From contig NZ_FRDN01000011.1 of NCBI RefSeq assembly GCF_900143285.1, positions 62,001 to 126,000 of the forward strand: a stretch of DNA of 64,000 nucleotides, given 5' to 3'. Shown one piece after another: positions 55,043 through 63,240 of this stretch (position 1 is its first letter; each line of letters opens with the position of its first letter). This DNA is from Desulfitobacterium chlororespirans DSM 11544. GTDB lineage: Bacteria > Bacillota > Desulfitobacteriia > Desulfitobacteriales > Desulfitobacteriaceae. A program made the position numbers and the translations under genes. The notes beneath the pieces were generated by a model that made no database searches, had not been told where the DNA came from, and saw only the letters and a program-made list of their open reading frames with translations.

Positions 55043-55915
55043 GTGGCAGAGGTTGATTACAAGGCTTTAAAAAAAGGCGGCTTTATGCAACAGGTGCAAA
55101 AGGATCATTTTGCCCTGCGGCTGCGCGTCGCCGGCGGCCAGATCCAAGCCGACCAGCTGCAGAAAGTAACGGAGCTGGCCCGGACCTATGGGCAGGGTTA
55201 TATTCATATGACCTCAAGGCAGGGTATCGAAATTCCTTTTATCCGGCTGGAGGACGTGGAGGCCGTTTTAAACGAACTGAAAGAGGTCGGGCTGGAGCCC
55301 GGTGCCTGCGGCCCCCGGGTCAGAACGATTACAGCCTGCCAGGGGGCGGCGATCTGCCCCAGTGGCCTGATCGACACCACCCGCTTGGCTGGGGAACTGG
55401 ATAAACGCTATTTTGCCAGGGAGCTTCCCCATAAATTTAAACTGGGCGTTACGGGCTGCGGCAATAATTGCCTGAAAGCGGAAGAAAACGATCTGGGTAT
55501 CAAAGGGGGCGTCAGGCCCAGCTGGCAGCAGGACCAGTGCATTTATTGCGGTTTATGCCAGGCGGTTTGCCCGGCCAAAGCCATCGAGGTTCACAGACAA
55601 GAGGAAACCCTCAGCCTGGACAGTCAGCTGTGCACTTATTGCGGCAAATGCGTTAAATCCTGCCCGACTTCGGCCTGGGAAGGAGAAAGAGGGTTTTTGC
55701 TCTCCTTTGGGGGGCTGTTCGGCAACCGGATTGCCATCGGTAAGCGCATCCTGCCTCTGGTCATTACTGAGGCTCACCTTTATCAGGTGATCGATAAAAC
55801 TTTGGAGTTTTTCCAGAATCACGGCAAACCAAGCGAACGGTTCAGGAACACCCTGGATAGAGTTGGCTGGGAAACCCTTGCTAAAGAATTGGAGGGATTA
55901 GATCTTGAACGCTAA
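55043..55915 (+). CDS. small siroheme sulfite reductase with ferredoxin domain
   Basis: The 290-residue protein has a sulfite/nitrite reductase half-repeat with the siroheme-[4Fe-4S] cysteines C99-x5-C105 (TACQGAAICPSG) and C139-x3-C143 (TGCGNNCLKA). Two ferredoxin clusters follow at C166/169/172/176 and C197/200/203/207. Low-molecular-weight enzymes of this kind reduce sulfite to sulfide. It is the only enzyme after APS reductase here, so it probably supplies sulfide for the carrier protein. GTG 55043 follows AAGGAGGAG. It overlaps the next gene. Confidence 0.88.
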   Translation: MAEVDYKALKKGGFMQQVQKDHFALRLRVAGGQIQADQLQKVTELARTYGQGYIHMTSRQGIEIPFIRLEDVEAVLNELKEVGLEPGACGPRVRTITACQGAAICPSGLIDTTRLAGELDKRYFARELPHKFKLGVTGCGNNCLKAEENDLGIKGGVRPSWQQDQCIYCGLCQAVCPAKAIEVHRQEETLSLDSQLCTYCGKCVKSCPTSAWEGERGFLLSFGGLFGNRIAIGKRILPLVITEAHLYQVIDKTLEFFQNHGKPSERFRNTLDRVGWETLAKELEGLDLER

Positions 55916-56147
55916 AAAAGCGGATCGGGTGGTGGATATCACCAGTGTTGTCTGCCCCATCACCTTCGTGAAAGTTAAAGTTGCTCTGGAGGAACTGGAA
56001 CCGGGGCAGTTGCTGGAGATTCTGATGAAGGATGGGGAACCCATTCAAAACGTTCCCCGAAGCTTGAAAGACGAAGGCCATAAGCTGGTTCAGGTAGAAA
56101 ACAATGGGAACGGAACCTATACCGTTTTCGTAGAAAAAGGAAATTAA
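55905..56147 (+). CDS. TusA/SirA-like sulfur-transfer protein
   Basis: The 80-residue protein has the TusA motif with C17 in TSVVCPITFVKVKVALEEL, where the cysteine carries a persulfide, and a central LLEILMKDGEPIQNVPRSL strand-helix. TusA proteins pass sulfur between enzymes. It starts at TTG 55905 after GGAGGG, inside the end of the sulfite reductase gene, and ends the sulfate operon. It may move sulfur from sulfite reductase or a desulfurase to the carrier protein; this is inferred from position. Confidence 0.85.
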   Translation: MNAKKADRVVDITSVVCPITFVKVKVALEELEPGQLLEILMKDGEPIQNVPRSLKDEGHKLVQVENNGNGTYTVFVEKGN

Positions 56148-56174
56148 GATAAATACTGGCTTTGATCCAGAGCT

Positions 56175-56206
56175 GGCGTATTTTCCAAGGAAGATGCGCC
56201 CTTTTT
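56175..56206 (+). terminator. intrinsic terminator of the sulfate operon
   Basis: A stem of about 12 bp with two G-U pairs (GGCGTATTTTCC with GGAAGATGCGCC) is followed by CTTTTTG. Confidence 0.7.
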
Positions 56207-56287
56207 GTGTCCCTTCGGTTACCCATTACCCATGGAGGTGCTGCCGGTTGAAGATAATAGTTCTAATTTCGAAATTAATTTTTTGGA

Positions 56288-56316
56288 TTGTATAAGTCGT
56301 TTCTATCACATATAAT
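56288..56316 (+). promoter_or_regulatory. sigma-A promoter of the stand-alone HD-GYP gene
   Basis: TTGTAT at 56288-56293, a 17-base spacer and TATAAT at 56311-56316. Downstream, ACTTGC and GCAAGT (about 56341-56370) can pair just before TTTTTCC, which could be a weak attenuator in the leader. Confidence 0.55.
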
Positions 56317-56402
56317 AATAGTGAAAATAAGAATATTTAATACTTGCGTAGATAAAGATAAGCAAGTTTTTCCTTCAATATCTGTATAAAGGAGGAAAAG
56401 GG

Positions 56403-57002
56403 ATGAAAGCAGAGTGGGTTGAATTGAATCAGGAATGGCAGTCTACCCAATGGGTTGTAAATCGATATCTGTCGAAAAACCACAGCCTAAAAAGACATTC
56501 GCAAAGGGTCTCCTCTTTGTGCCAAAGTATGGGTGAGGTTTTGGAATTAAGTGAAGAAGAAGCTGCACAATTGGAAAAGGCGGCTTTGCTTCATGATATT
56601 GGCAAAGCCTTTATTGATGACCGTATTATTAATAAACCGGACCGGCTTAATGAAGAGGAATGGGTAGAAATCAAAGGCCACCCAGGGAAAGGTTTTGACA
56701 TACTTTGTGCTTTTGAGAATATGGGGATGACGGCGCGGCTCATTTTAGCACATCATGAGCGATGGGATGGGAAGGGTTATCCCCGGGGATTAAAAGGGGA
56801 AGAAATCCCTCGCCTAACCAGGATAATCTCCATCGCGGATACATATGATGCTATGACGAGTTCGCGCAGCTATCGGAAGCCCTTATCAAAACGTAAGGCT
56901 ATTGAAGAATTGAGACGCAATGCCGGGACGCAATTTGATCCTGATTTGGTACATATCTTTGTTGATAAGGTTATCGTGGGTGAAATAGAGAGAGTTCAAT
57001 AA
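56403..57002 (+). CDS. stand-alone HD-GYP protein, probable c-di-GMP phosphodiesterase
   Basis: The 199-residue protein is an HD-GYP domain with little else. It has ALLHDIGKAFIDDRIINKP, an HPGKGFDIL helix, HHERWDGKGYPRGLKGEEIP and the end motif IADTYDAMTSSRSYR. All the key residues, including HDIGK and the GYP, are present, unlike the HD-GYP gene at 10817-11863. It has its own promoter and terminator. Input domains are missing, so its control is probably by interaction or expression. ATG 56403 follows AAGGAGGAAAAGGG. Confidence 0.9.
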   Translation: MKAEWVELNQEWQSTQWVVNRYLSKNHSLKRHSQRVSSLCQSMGEVLELSEEEAAQLEKAALLHDIGKAFIDDRIINKPDRLNEEEWVEIKGHPGKGFDILCAFENMGMTARLILAHHERWDGKGYPRGLKGEEIPRLTRIISIADTYDAMTSSRSYRKPLSKRKAIEELRRNAGTQFDPDLVHIFVDKVIVGEIERVQ

Positions 57003-57040
57003 GGTATGGGAAACAAGAAGTTTATAGATTTTGCTTAGTG

Positions 57041-57072
57041 AAAGACCGATCATATACTTTGATCGGTCTTTT
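57041..57072 (+). terminator. intrinsic terminator after the HD-GYP gene
   Basis: AAAGACCGATCA at 57041-57052 pairs with TGATCGGTCTTT around a short loop, ending in a T-run. Confidence 0.85.
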
Positions 57073-57099
57073 GCATAACAACCGGATCACAAGTATTGT

Positions 57100-57128
57100 T
57101 TGACCTTAAATGAAAGAGAATTTATAAT
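57100..57128 (+). promoter_or_regulatory. sigma-A promoter of the membrane protein-DUF362 operon
   Basis: TTGACC at 57100-57105, a 17-base spacer and TATAAT at 57123-57128 lie 37 bases before ATG 57166. Confidence 0.75.
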
Positions 57129-57165
57129 AGCTCTAATAGAAGAACTTTCTGCCACAGGGGGAACA

Positions 57166-57669
57166 ATGGGAGAATATTATCAGTATTTATGGAAGACGAC
57201 GTGGATTGAGGCTTTAGGGATTCTTTTACTGGGCTTATTTATCTTAATCCGCACTATTTGGAAAGTCTATACTAAGGCACAAAAACCCTTAAGGCGCAAG
57301 GATAAATTGCTGCTGGCTGGCAAAGGGTTGGTTTGGCTTTTAATCTACGGGACTTATCTGTTGATCTTTAATGCCAGCGAACCGGATTGGTTTGCTAAGC
57401 CTGTTCAGGTACAGGGTGAAATACAAGGCAAGAGTATGGCTTCCGACAGCCGTCAGCCTTATAGTGTTGAGATTGAATGGGATTCAGGAAGAGAGACACT
57501 CCATTTGGATCCTTATACATATCGCGAGCTTGAAACAGGGCAGAGAGTGAATGTGACTTTTCTCCCCTATCGTTTGCAGGTTATATCTTGTGAAATTCTG
57601 CCGCCAGATAAGGATAAGAAAGAAAAAAGCGTTACTGAGCTCAATCAAGAGAATGGAGGGGGATTATGA
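57166..57669 (+). CDS. membrane protein of unknown function
   Basis: I do not recognise this 167-residue protein. It has two membrane segments near residues 12-30 (WIEALGILLLGLFILIRTIW) and 50-66 (KGLVWLLIYGTYLLIF), then a soluble beta-rich domain (VEIEWDSGRETLHLDPYTYR, RVNVTFLPYRLQVISCEIL). ATG 57166 is placed after AGGGGGAAC; an in-frame TTG at 57100 is inside the -35 promoter element, so I reject it. It overlaps the DUF362 gene by four bases, which suggests a shared function. Confidence 0.7.
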   Translation: MGEYYQYLWKTTWIEALGILLLGLFILIRTIWKVYTKAQKPLRRKDKLLLAGKGLVWLLIYGTYLLIFNASEPDWFAKPVQVQGEIQGKSMASDSRQPYSVEIEWDSGRETLHLDPYTYRELETGQRVNVTFLPYRLQVISCEILPPDKDKKEKSVTELNQENGGGL

Positions 57670-58769
57670 TTCCGGAAGTCTATTTTACCAGTATGAAAAT
57701 CAATCAGGGGCAAAGCCTGCTGACGAAACTGGAAAAGCTTATCAATCGGTCAGGAATCCTGAAAGGAATCGAGAAGAATGACATGGTTGCCCTTAAAATA
57801 CACTTTGGGGAACGGGGCAATTTAGCTTATATCAGACCACAATTTGTGCGGAGAGTCGTGGATCAGGTCAAGAAAAGAGGCGGCCGCCCCTTTTTAACCG
57901 ATGCCAATACCCTTTATGTGGGGTCTCGCTCCAATGCCATTGACCATTTGGAAACAGCCATCGAAAACGGTTTTGATTATTCTGTGGTGGGGGCCCCTCT
58001 GGTGATTGCCGATGGCCTAAATGGGAAAGACTATGTATCAGTGCCTGTAAATTTGAAGCATTTTCAAGAAGTTAAGATTGGCAGTGCGGCGGTCCATGCG
58101 GATGCCCTGATTGCTGTATCTCACTTTAAAGGCCATGAAGCAACCGGTTTTGGCGGGACATTGAAGAACCTTGGTATGGGGTTAGGCAGCCGGGCCGGCA
58201 AGCAGCAGCAACATTCGGATATCCTGCCCCAAGTCAATGAAGAGCGCTGCACGGCTTGCGGGAAGTGTAAAAACTGGTGCCCTGCCTCGGCCATCACGGT
58301 GGCAGGCTTTGCCCGGATTGATGAGAAGCTCTGTATCGGGTGCGGAGAATGTGCGGTAACCTGCACCTTCAAAGCCATTGCTGTCAATTGGAAGACCACA
58401 CCGGACGTGATTCAGGAAAAGATTGTGGAATATACCGTAGGTGCTTTAAAGGGGAAGGAAGGCAAGAGCGGGTTCATTACCTTTGTTAATAATGTCTCAC
58501 CTCTCTGTGATTGCGTGAGTTGGAATGATGTTCCCATCGTTCAGGACATTGGTATACTTATCTCCCAAGATCCTGTAGCCATCGATCAAGCGGCTGTGGA
58601 TCTGGTGAATCAGGCCCATGGTAATCCTCATTCCGTTTTGGGCGAGCGTCATCATGAGTCAGACAAGTTCCGCGTGATTCACCCTGAAGTGGACTGGTCT
58701 GTTCAGCTGGAGTATGGGGAAAAGATCGGCTTAGGGTCACGCCAATACCAGCTCATTACTATGGATTAG
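57666..58769 (+). CDS. DUF362 protein with two [4Fe-4S] ferredoxin motifs
   Basis: The 367-residue protein has a DUF362 domain (VALKIHFGERGNLAYIRPQF, ALIAVSHFKGHEATGFGGTLKNLGMG) with an inserted ferredoxin domain at about 195-240. That domain has two clusters, CTACGKCKNWCPASAI and CIGCGECAVTCTFKAI. DUF362 proteins are common in anaerobes; their reaction is not established. ATG 57666 overlaps the previous stop. The cysteines are complete, so it is probably a functional redox protein. Confidence 0.88.
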   Translation: MIPEVYFTSMKINQGQSLLTKLEKLINRSGILKGIEKNDMVALKIHFGERGNLAYIRPQFVRRVVDQVKKRGGRPFLTDANTLYVGSRSNAIDHLETAIENGFDYSVVGAPLVIADGLNGKDYVSVPVNLKHFQEVKIGSAAVHADALIAVSHFKGHEATGFGGTLKNLGMGLGSRAGKQQQHSDILPQVNEERCTACGKCKNWCPASAITVAGFARIDEKLCIGCGECAVTCTFKAIAVNWKTTPDVIQEKIVEYTVGALKGKEGKSGFITFVNNVSPLCDCVSWNDVPIVQDIGILISQDPVAIDQAAVDLVNQAHGNPHSVLGERHHESDKFRVIHPEVDWSVQLEYGEKIGLGSRQYQLITMD

Positions 58770-58906
58770 CAGATGGCTGTAGGCAGTACTGCCCAGCATT
58801 TGTAAAAACCTACAAAATATTCTCGCGTTTTAGCAACACAGAAGTGTCGTAATATGATATCATAAGAAATAAACTAGTGATATGACTGGAAAGGAGAGGT
58901 GGGGTT

Positions 58907-59488
58907 ATGCGCATTCAAAAAGTCAACGAAAATACGATCCGCATCTTCATCTCCTTCGCCGAACTTGCCGACAGAGATATTACCATGGCAGATTTATTTC
59001 AACGTTCGCAAAGAAGTGAGCAGGTGTTTTGGGAGTTAATCTCTCAGGCAAGGGAAGAAGTGGAGTTTAACCTAGATCAACCCTTTTGGATACAAGCCAC
59101 AGCATCATCCAATGAGGAATTTGTGATTACTGTCATCAAGCAAGAAGACACAACAGAGGTCATAACTAAAGAAAAGGAAAGCAAACGGCCAAGCCGGTCC
59201 AAGGTTATGGAGTGGGTGTATGCTTTTGCCGATATTGAGGATGTCCTAGCCGTTGTCAAGCGTATACCCGATTTTTCCCGTGTGCGCTCCAGTCTTTTTG
59301 AATTTGATGGGGAATATTATCTTGTGGTCAGTCATTTAGGTACGGGTAAGAAAAAACAGGTGGCAGAGGCTTTGCTCGACGAATATGGTGAGCTGGTGGA
59401 TGTAGCTAAGCTCTTCTTGGAAGAGCACGGAAGAGTTATATTGAAAGAGCGCGCCCTGCAAACTTTGAAAACCCATTTTAAGTTCTAA
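58907..59488 (+). CDS. mecA: adaptor protein MecA
   Basis: MecA delivers target proteins such as ComK to the ClpC-ClpP protease. The 193-residue protein starts MRIQKVNENTIRIFISFAEL and has the N-terminal domain, a charged linker (about 85-103) and the C-terminal ClpC-binding domain with VYAFADIEDVLAVVKRIPDF and SSLFEFDGEYYLVV. ATG 58907 follows AAAGGAGAGGTGG. A palindrome ATGATATCAT at about 58853-58862 lies in its upstream region. It is a single-gene unit. Confidence 0.9.
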   Translation: MRIQKVNENTIRIFISFAELADRDITMADLFQRSQRSEQVFWELISQAREEVEFNLDQPFWIQATASSNEEFVITVIKQEDTTEVITKEKESKRPSRSKVMEWVYAFADIEDVLAVVKRIPDFSRVRSSLFEFDGEYYLVVSHLGTGKKKQVAEALLDEYGELVDVAKLFLEEHGRVILKERALQTLKTHFKF

Positions 59489-59499
59489 CTTGGAAGTAT

Positions 59500-59529
59500 A
59501 AAAGGAAGTCGCAGGACTTCCTTTTTCCG
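59500..59529 (+). terminator. intrinsic terminator after mecA
   Basis: AAGGAAGTC-GCA-GGACTTCCTT with a following T-run, a classic short hairpin terminator. Confidence 0.88.
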
Positions 59530-59555
59530 TCTTTCGTAACTTTTCTAAGCGGGAA

Positions 59556-59789
59556 TTATGTGACATAATGAGAGGGGACAGAGAACAATTCAGGAATATG
59601 CTGCAAGCACTCGGAACAAACGGTTTTTCCCTTGAAGTTTTGTAAGAGAGAAGTTGTGTTACAAAAAATGCAGTGCTGGGCCTGTTTTTGACGCTTATAG
59701 GAGTCAAAGCAGAGGATTTCCCCTTGATTGGAACTGCTTTTTTGTTTCATGGTATTTTGAAGTGGCAAAAAATTGGAATGCATCGACAT
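59556..59789 (-). CDS. small zinc-finger protein, probable Gin/CsfB-type anti-sigma factor
   Basis: The minus-strand gene encodes 77 residues with two cysteine pairs, C40-x2-C43 and C58-x2-C61, in QHCIFCNTTSLLQNFKGKTVC. The spacing and the residues after the second pair (SECLQHIPEL) resemble Gin (CsfB), the small zinc protein that holds back sigma-G during sporulation in Bacillus. The N-terminal 35 residues are extra relative to Bacillus Gin. The ATG at 59789 is preceded by AGGAGGT on the minus strand. If correct, it marks the organism as a spore former. Confidence 0.6.
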   Translation of the reverse strand: MSMHSNFLPLQNTMKQKSSSNQGEILCFDSYKRQKQAQHCIFCNTTSLLQNFKGKTVCSECLQHIPELFSVPSHYVT

Positions 59790-60011
59790 TCGTACCTCCT
59801 GTTTAACGATAGTGCTATAATATGCTATAACGGGTGTCGAAATCCTAAAAAGCCTGCGGGAGGATTATCAGAGATTCAGTCGGGAAATGGATAGTGTTTG
59901 TCATGAGGTATGGACAGGAAATAAGAGTACAAAGCCTGGTTAAAACACTTGTCCCATGATTTAGGAACTAAAGGATTCGAAAAAATCAGTCCAATAATGC
60001 CGAATAAAAGG

Positions 60012-60017
60012 TATAAT
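60012..60017 (+). promoter_or_regulatory. possible -10 element before the LCP gene
   Basis: TATAAT lies 48 bases before GTG 60066; no clear -35 element precedes it at the right distance. Confidence 0.35.
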
Positions 60018-60065
60018 AAGTTGTGAGACGAGATTTTTTTAATTAACTACTTGTGGAGTGATAGT

Positions 60066-61370
60066 GTGCGAAAAAAATCTGCTTTCAAAAGATTGGGTTT
60101 AACCTTACTGGTCATGGTACTTCTTGTGGGAGGAATCGTTCTCGGCTTCAGTGGACTCAGTATGTCCAAATCAAAACCCCTGCCGGGTGAGCAAAGTGGC
60201 CCTATGACTGAAGAGGAACTGAAGAACCGCATCAGTGTTCTTTTGATCGGTGCGGATCAGCGGCCTGGGGAACAATCATTCAATACGGATACCATCATCT
60301 TAGCGACCATTGATCCTAAAAGCGCCCGGGTCAGCTTATTGTCCATCCCCCGCGATACCCGTGTTTCTATACCCGGACATAAGGATATCAAGATTAATGG
60401 AGTAGCTCCTTTGACAGATTTGGATAACCTGGTGGATGTGGTTTCTGATCTGGTGGGCATACCTATCTCCGGCTATATTCAGACGAACTTTAATGGTTTC
60501 AAGCAAATCATCGACACGTTAGGCGGAATCACCGTGGATGTGGAGAAGGATATGTATTATGAGACCGGAGATGATGAAGACGGATTTATTAATCTAAAAA
60601 AAGGCCTTCAGAAACTGGATGGCTCCAAAGCATTGCAGTATGCGCGTTTTCGCAATGATGGCTTGGGAGATATTTCACGCACTGCCCGGCAGCAGATAGT
60701 TCTCAAGGCTGTAGCCGGGGAAATGCTCAAGCTGGGCACTCTGCCTAAGCTGCCTTGGCTGATTCCTCAGTTGAATGAAGCGGTCAATACGAACCTTCAG
60801 TTAGGTGATATGTTTAAGATTGCCAAGACCGCTGTTAAATTTAAAGATGTGGAGATTTATACCCAAACCTTGCCGGGAAGTTTCCATGATATGAATGGCC
60901 TCAGTTATTGGGATGTGGATCCTGAGCAAGTGAAAGAGGTGGTCAGCAACCTTCTGCGGGGAATCACCACGGATAAGGTTGTCGGGGACACGATTATCGA
61001 TTTGCTTGAACCGGTAGAGCCCAATAACCCTCTGCCCCAAGTACCGGGAAGCCCCGGTGATCCTAATGGAACGGAATCTCCGGATTACCACATAACCGAT
61101 CCTGACGATGAAGGCAACCCTGCTGAAGAGGAGAAGCCTGTGGACGACGGGACTGAGAATGAACCCGGTAAGAAGCCGGGCGATGAACCAGGAGATAAAC
61201 CAGGAGATAAACCAGGAAATAAACCAGGAAAAGAACCGGGAGAAGGTACAGGAGAAGAACCAGGGATACCGGAGGAACCCAGTGCACCTGAGGAACCTAG
61301 TGCACCGGAGGAACCCAGTGTACCTGAGGGAGCAGGGGGTGGAGAAGCTGTCAATGATCCCAGTGAGTAA
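60066..61370 (+). CDS. LytR-CpsA-Psr (LCP) family cell-wall enzyme
   Basis: LCP proteins attach wall polymers such as teichoic acids or capsule to peptidoglycan. The 434-residue protein has one membrane segment near residues 12-30 (LTLLVMVLLVGGIVLGF) and an extracellular LCP domain with ISVLLIGADQR, DTIILATIDP, LLSIPRDTRVSI and YARFRNDGLGDISRTARQQ. The last 80 residues are a Pro/Gly/Glu-rich tail with repeats such as GDKPGDKPGNKPG and EEPSAPEEPSAPEEPS, probably spanning the wall. GTG 60066, seven bases after GGAG, is preferred to TTG 60051. Confidence 0.92.
   Translation: MRKKSAFKRLGLTLLVMVLLVGGIVLGFSGLSMSKSKPLPGEQSGPMTEEELKNRISVLLIGADQRPGEQSFNTDTIILATIDPKSARVSLLSIPRDTRVSIPGHKDIKINGVAPLTDLDNLVDVVSDLVGIPISGYIQTNFNGFKQIIDTLGGITVDVEKDMYYETGDDEDGFINLKKGLQKLDGSKALQYARFRNDGLGDISRTARQQIVLKAVAGEMLKLGTLPKLPWLIPQLNEAVNTNLQLGDMFKIAKTAVKFKDVEIYTQTLPGSFHDMNGLSYWDVDPEQVKEVVSNLLRGITTDKVVGDTIIDLLEPVEPNNPLPQVPGSPGDPNGTESPDYHITDPDDEGNPAEEEKPVDDGTENEPGKKPGDEPGDKPGDKPGNKPGKEPGEGTGEEPGIPEEPSAPEEPSAPEEPSVPEGAGGGEAVNDPSE
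61169..61330. repeat. short imperfect repeats in the LCP gene tail
   Basis: Two runs of short units, one encoding (G)D/NKPG and one encoding APEEPS, occur back to back in frame. They make the extended tail of the protein and could vary in number between strains. Confidence 0.75.
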
Positions 61371-61424
61371 GCACAAAGAAGGTGGAGGGAAATTCCCTCT
61401 TAGAGGATGAGTGAGGTGAAGGAT

Positions 61425-63203
61425 ATGTCGGAAATGACAGATAATAATTCATCCAATGTCTGCCCGGTAATCTGGAAAGCAGAAGACAATAAATTTCTTA
61501 TCAAAATGGGGGATTCTGTAAAGTTTGTTGTGCCTTTCCCCATGGCAGGTATACTTTCCTATAAAGGTCAAAGTCAGGAGACCGCCTTTAAAGTGGATGC
61601 CGGTGATATTCTTGAGTTTTATCCGGAGTTTTTTCCGGGAGAATTAACCTGGGAAATTGAAGTCCGGGATCAGGGACTAACTGCAGTGGCCAAGGTCAAT
61701 CATCTGAAACCGGGATTCTATGTTCTTCCTGAAACCCTCGACGATAATATTACCATCCGCTTTCAGGATCTCCTGATTTGGCAGGATACCAAGCCTCAAG
61801 GCCCCTACTGGGATCAGAGGAAGTTCCTTGGGGATCTGCAAGCTCACGGGATTGTGTTTGGGGTTTTGCCGGGGGCATGGTATAACATTTCCATGGTACA
61901 GGGGAAGAGAGAAGTGGTCATTGCCCAAGGGAAACCGCCTACTTTACCCGTTGCCGCTCAGCTCGTTGATCTGCTGACCAAAAAGGAGACTGCACTCGAA
62001 GAAGATCAACGGATTGATCATTTTGCTTCAAAGTTAAAATTAGTCAATGCGGGGCAGGCTTTAGCCCGGAAGATTCCCGGTGTGCCGGGAACTCCCGGGA
62101 GAAATGTTAAAGGGCAGGAGATACCGTCACAAAAGCCCCGGGATTTCCAATTTAAACTGAAAAAGAATGTTCAATTATCTGAGGACGGTTTGGAAGTTAT
62201 GGCCACAGTGGCTGGATTGCCACTGCGCATGGATGAATTGTCCTTTGGGGTGGAGCCCGCTTATATCCTGAATCAGGATTTGGATTTATCTATAGGCAGC
62301 ATTGAATTTCCGGGAGATGTATTTATTTCCGGAGATGTTCATGATGGTTTACATATTTTCTCGGAGGGAAAGGTGGAGATTCGTGGCTCCTCTTCCCGGG
62401 CGGAGATTCGAGCGGAAAAGGGACTGACCATTTATCGTAATGTTTTGGCGGGCAAGCTGGTGGTTGGAGCACGCTATGTGGTCCGCTCCAAGCTTCTCCA
62501 TGATTTGCAGGCCCTCCATGATGATTTGGTAGCCTGCTTAATGATTACGGAGGATTTCATTAATTCGCCTCATGGCAAGGATCTGAAGCCGGGTCAATGT
62601 CTTAAATTGATTATAGAACGAAGGTTTCCCGGCTTGCCCAAGCAGGCCAGCGATCTTGAGAAGTTCCTTCTGGCGACCAAGGACGAATTGATTCAGCAGG
62701 ACTTAGTCATCTCTGTGCGCAGTGCCAAGCGTTTTTTAGGCGGATTAGGACCACTTGATCCGCAAGCTCTTCCTCTGCTTGGACGGGTAAGTCAGGCTTT
62801 TGAGCAAATCATTGGCAATATCACCCTGGATGTTCCGGAAAAGCTTGAATGTCAAGTGGACTATGTTCAAGGTGCTTTAATTGAATGTGCGGGGCATTTT
62901 TCCTGCCGGAAAGGGACCTATAATTCGATCATTCAAGCTGCCGGGGACGTTAGGATAGAAGGGGTATGCCGGGGTGGCAGGATTATTTCCGGAGGCAATG
63001 TTGTGATCAAGGAACTGGGAGGTTCCGGAATCACGGCGACCACCGTACAATTCCCGGGAACCAAGCGTTTGAAAGTGGGCTATTGTTATGCTAATGTAGT
63101 TATTGTTGTAGATAAGGAGATCATAACGATTGATGAGCCCTATAAATCTCTCGAGATTTATCGTGAACATGGCAAGGTGGAAGTTGAGCGATTAAAGGGT
63201 TAA
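61425..63203 (+). CDS. FapA/DUF342 family protein
   Basis: The protein (592 residues from ATG 61425, which follows GAGGTGAAGG) is a DUF342 member, also called flagellar assembly protein A. It has GVPGTPGRNVKGQEIP near residue 225 and a right-handed beta-helix region (about 290-355 and 500-575) with DVFISGDVHDGLHIFSEGKV and QAAGDVRIEGVCRGGRIISGG. A helical insertion lies between. An in-frame ATG at 61407 is possible. Its function is poorly known; a role in motility or surface polymer assembly is suggested in other bacteria. Confidence 0.85.
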   Translation: MSEMTDNNSSNVCPVIWKAEDNKFLIKMGDSVKFVVPFPMAGILSYKGQSQETAFKVDAGDILEFYPEFFPGELTWEIEVRDQGLTAVAKVNHLKPGFYVLPETLDDNITIRFQDLLIWQDTKPQGPYWDQRKFLGDLQAHGIVFGVLPGAWYNISMVQGKREVVIAQGKPPTLPVAAQLVDLLTKKETALEEDQRIDHFASKLKLVNAGQALARKIPGVPGTPGRNVKGQEIPSQKPRDFQFKLKKNVQLSEDGLEVMATVAGLPLRMDELSFGVEPAYILNQDLDLSIGSIEFPGDVFISGDVHDGLHIFSEGKVEIRGSSSRAEIRAEKGLTIYRNVLAGKLVVGARYVVRSKLLHDLQALHDDLVACLMITEDFINSPHGKDLKPGQCLKLIIERRFPGLPKQASDLEKFLLATKDELIQQDLVISVRSAKRFLGGLGPLDPQALPLLGRVSQAFEQIIGNITLDVPEKLECQVDYVQGALIECAGHFSCRKGTYNSIIQAAGDVRIEGVCRGGRIISGGNVVIKELGGSGITATTVQFPGTKRLKVGYCYANVVIVVDKEIITIDEPYKSLEIYREHGKVEVERLKG

Positions 63204-63240
63204 AATGTCACGGATGAGATCTCGATAAGAGGTGAAAGCT

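Noticed and set aside
59673-59894. 73-residue plus-strand frame opposite the Gin-like gene
   Set aside because: No ribosome-binding site or motif, whereas the minus-strand gene has AGGAGGT and two CxxC pairs.
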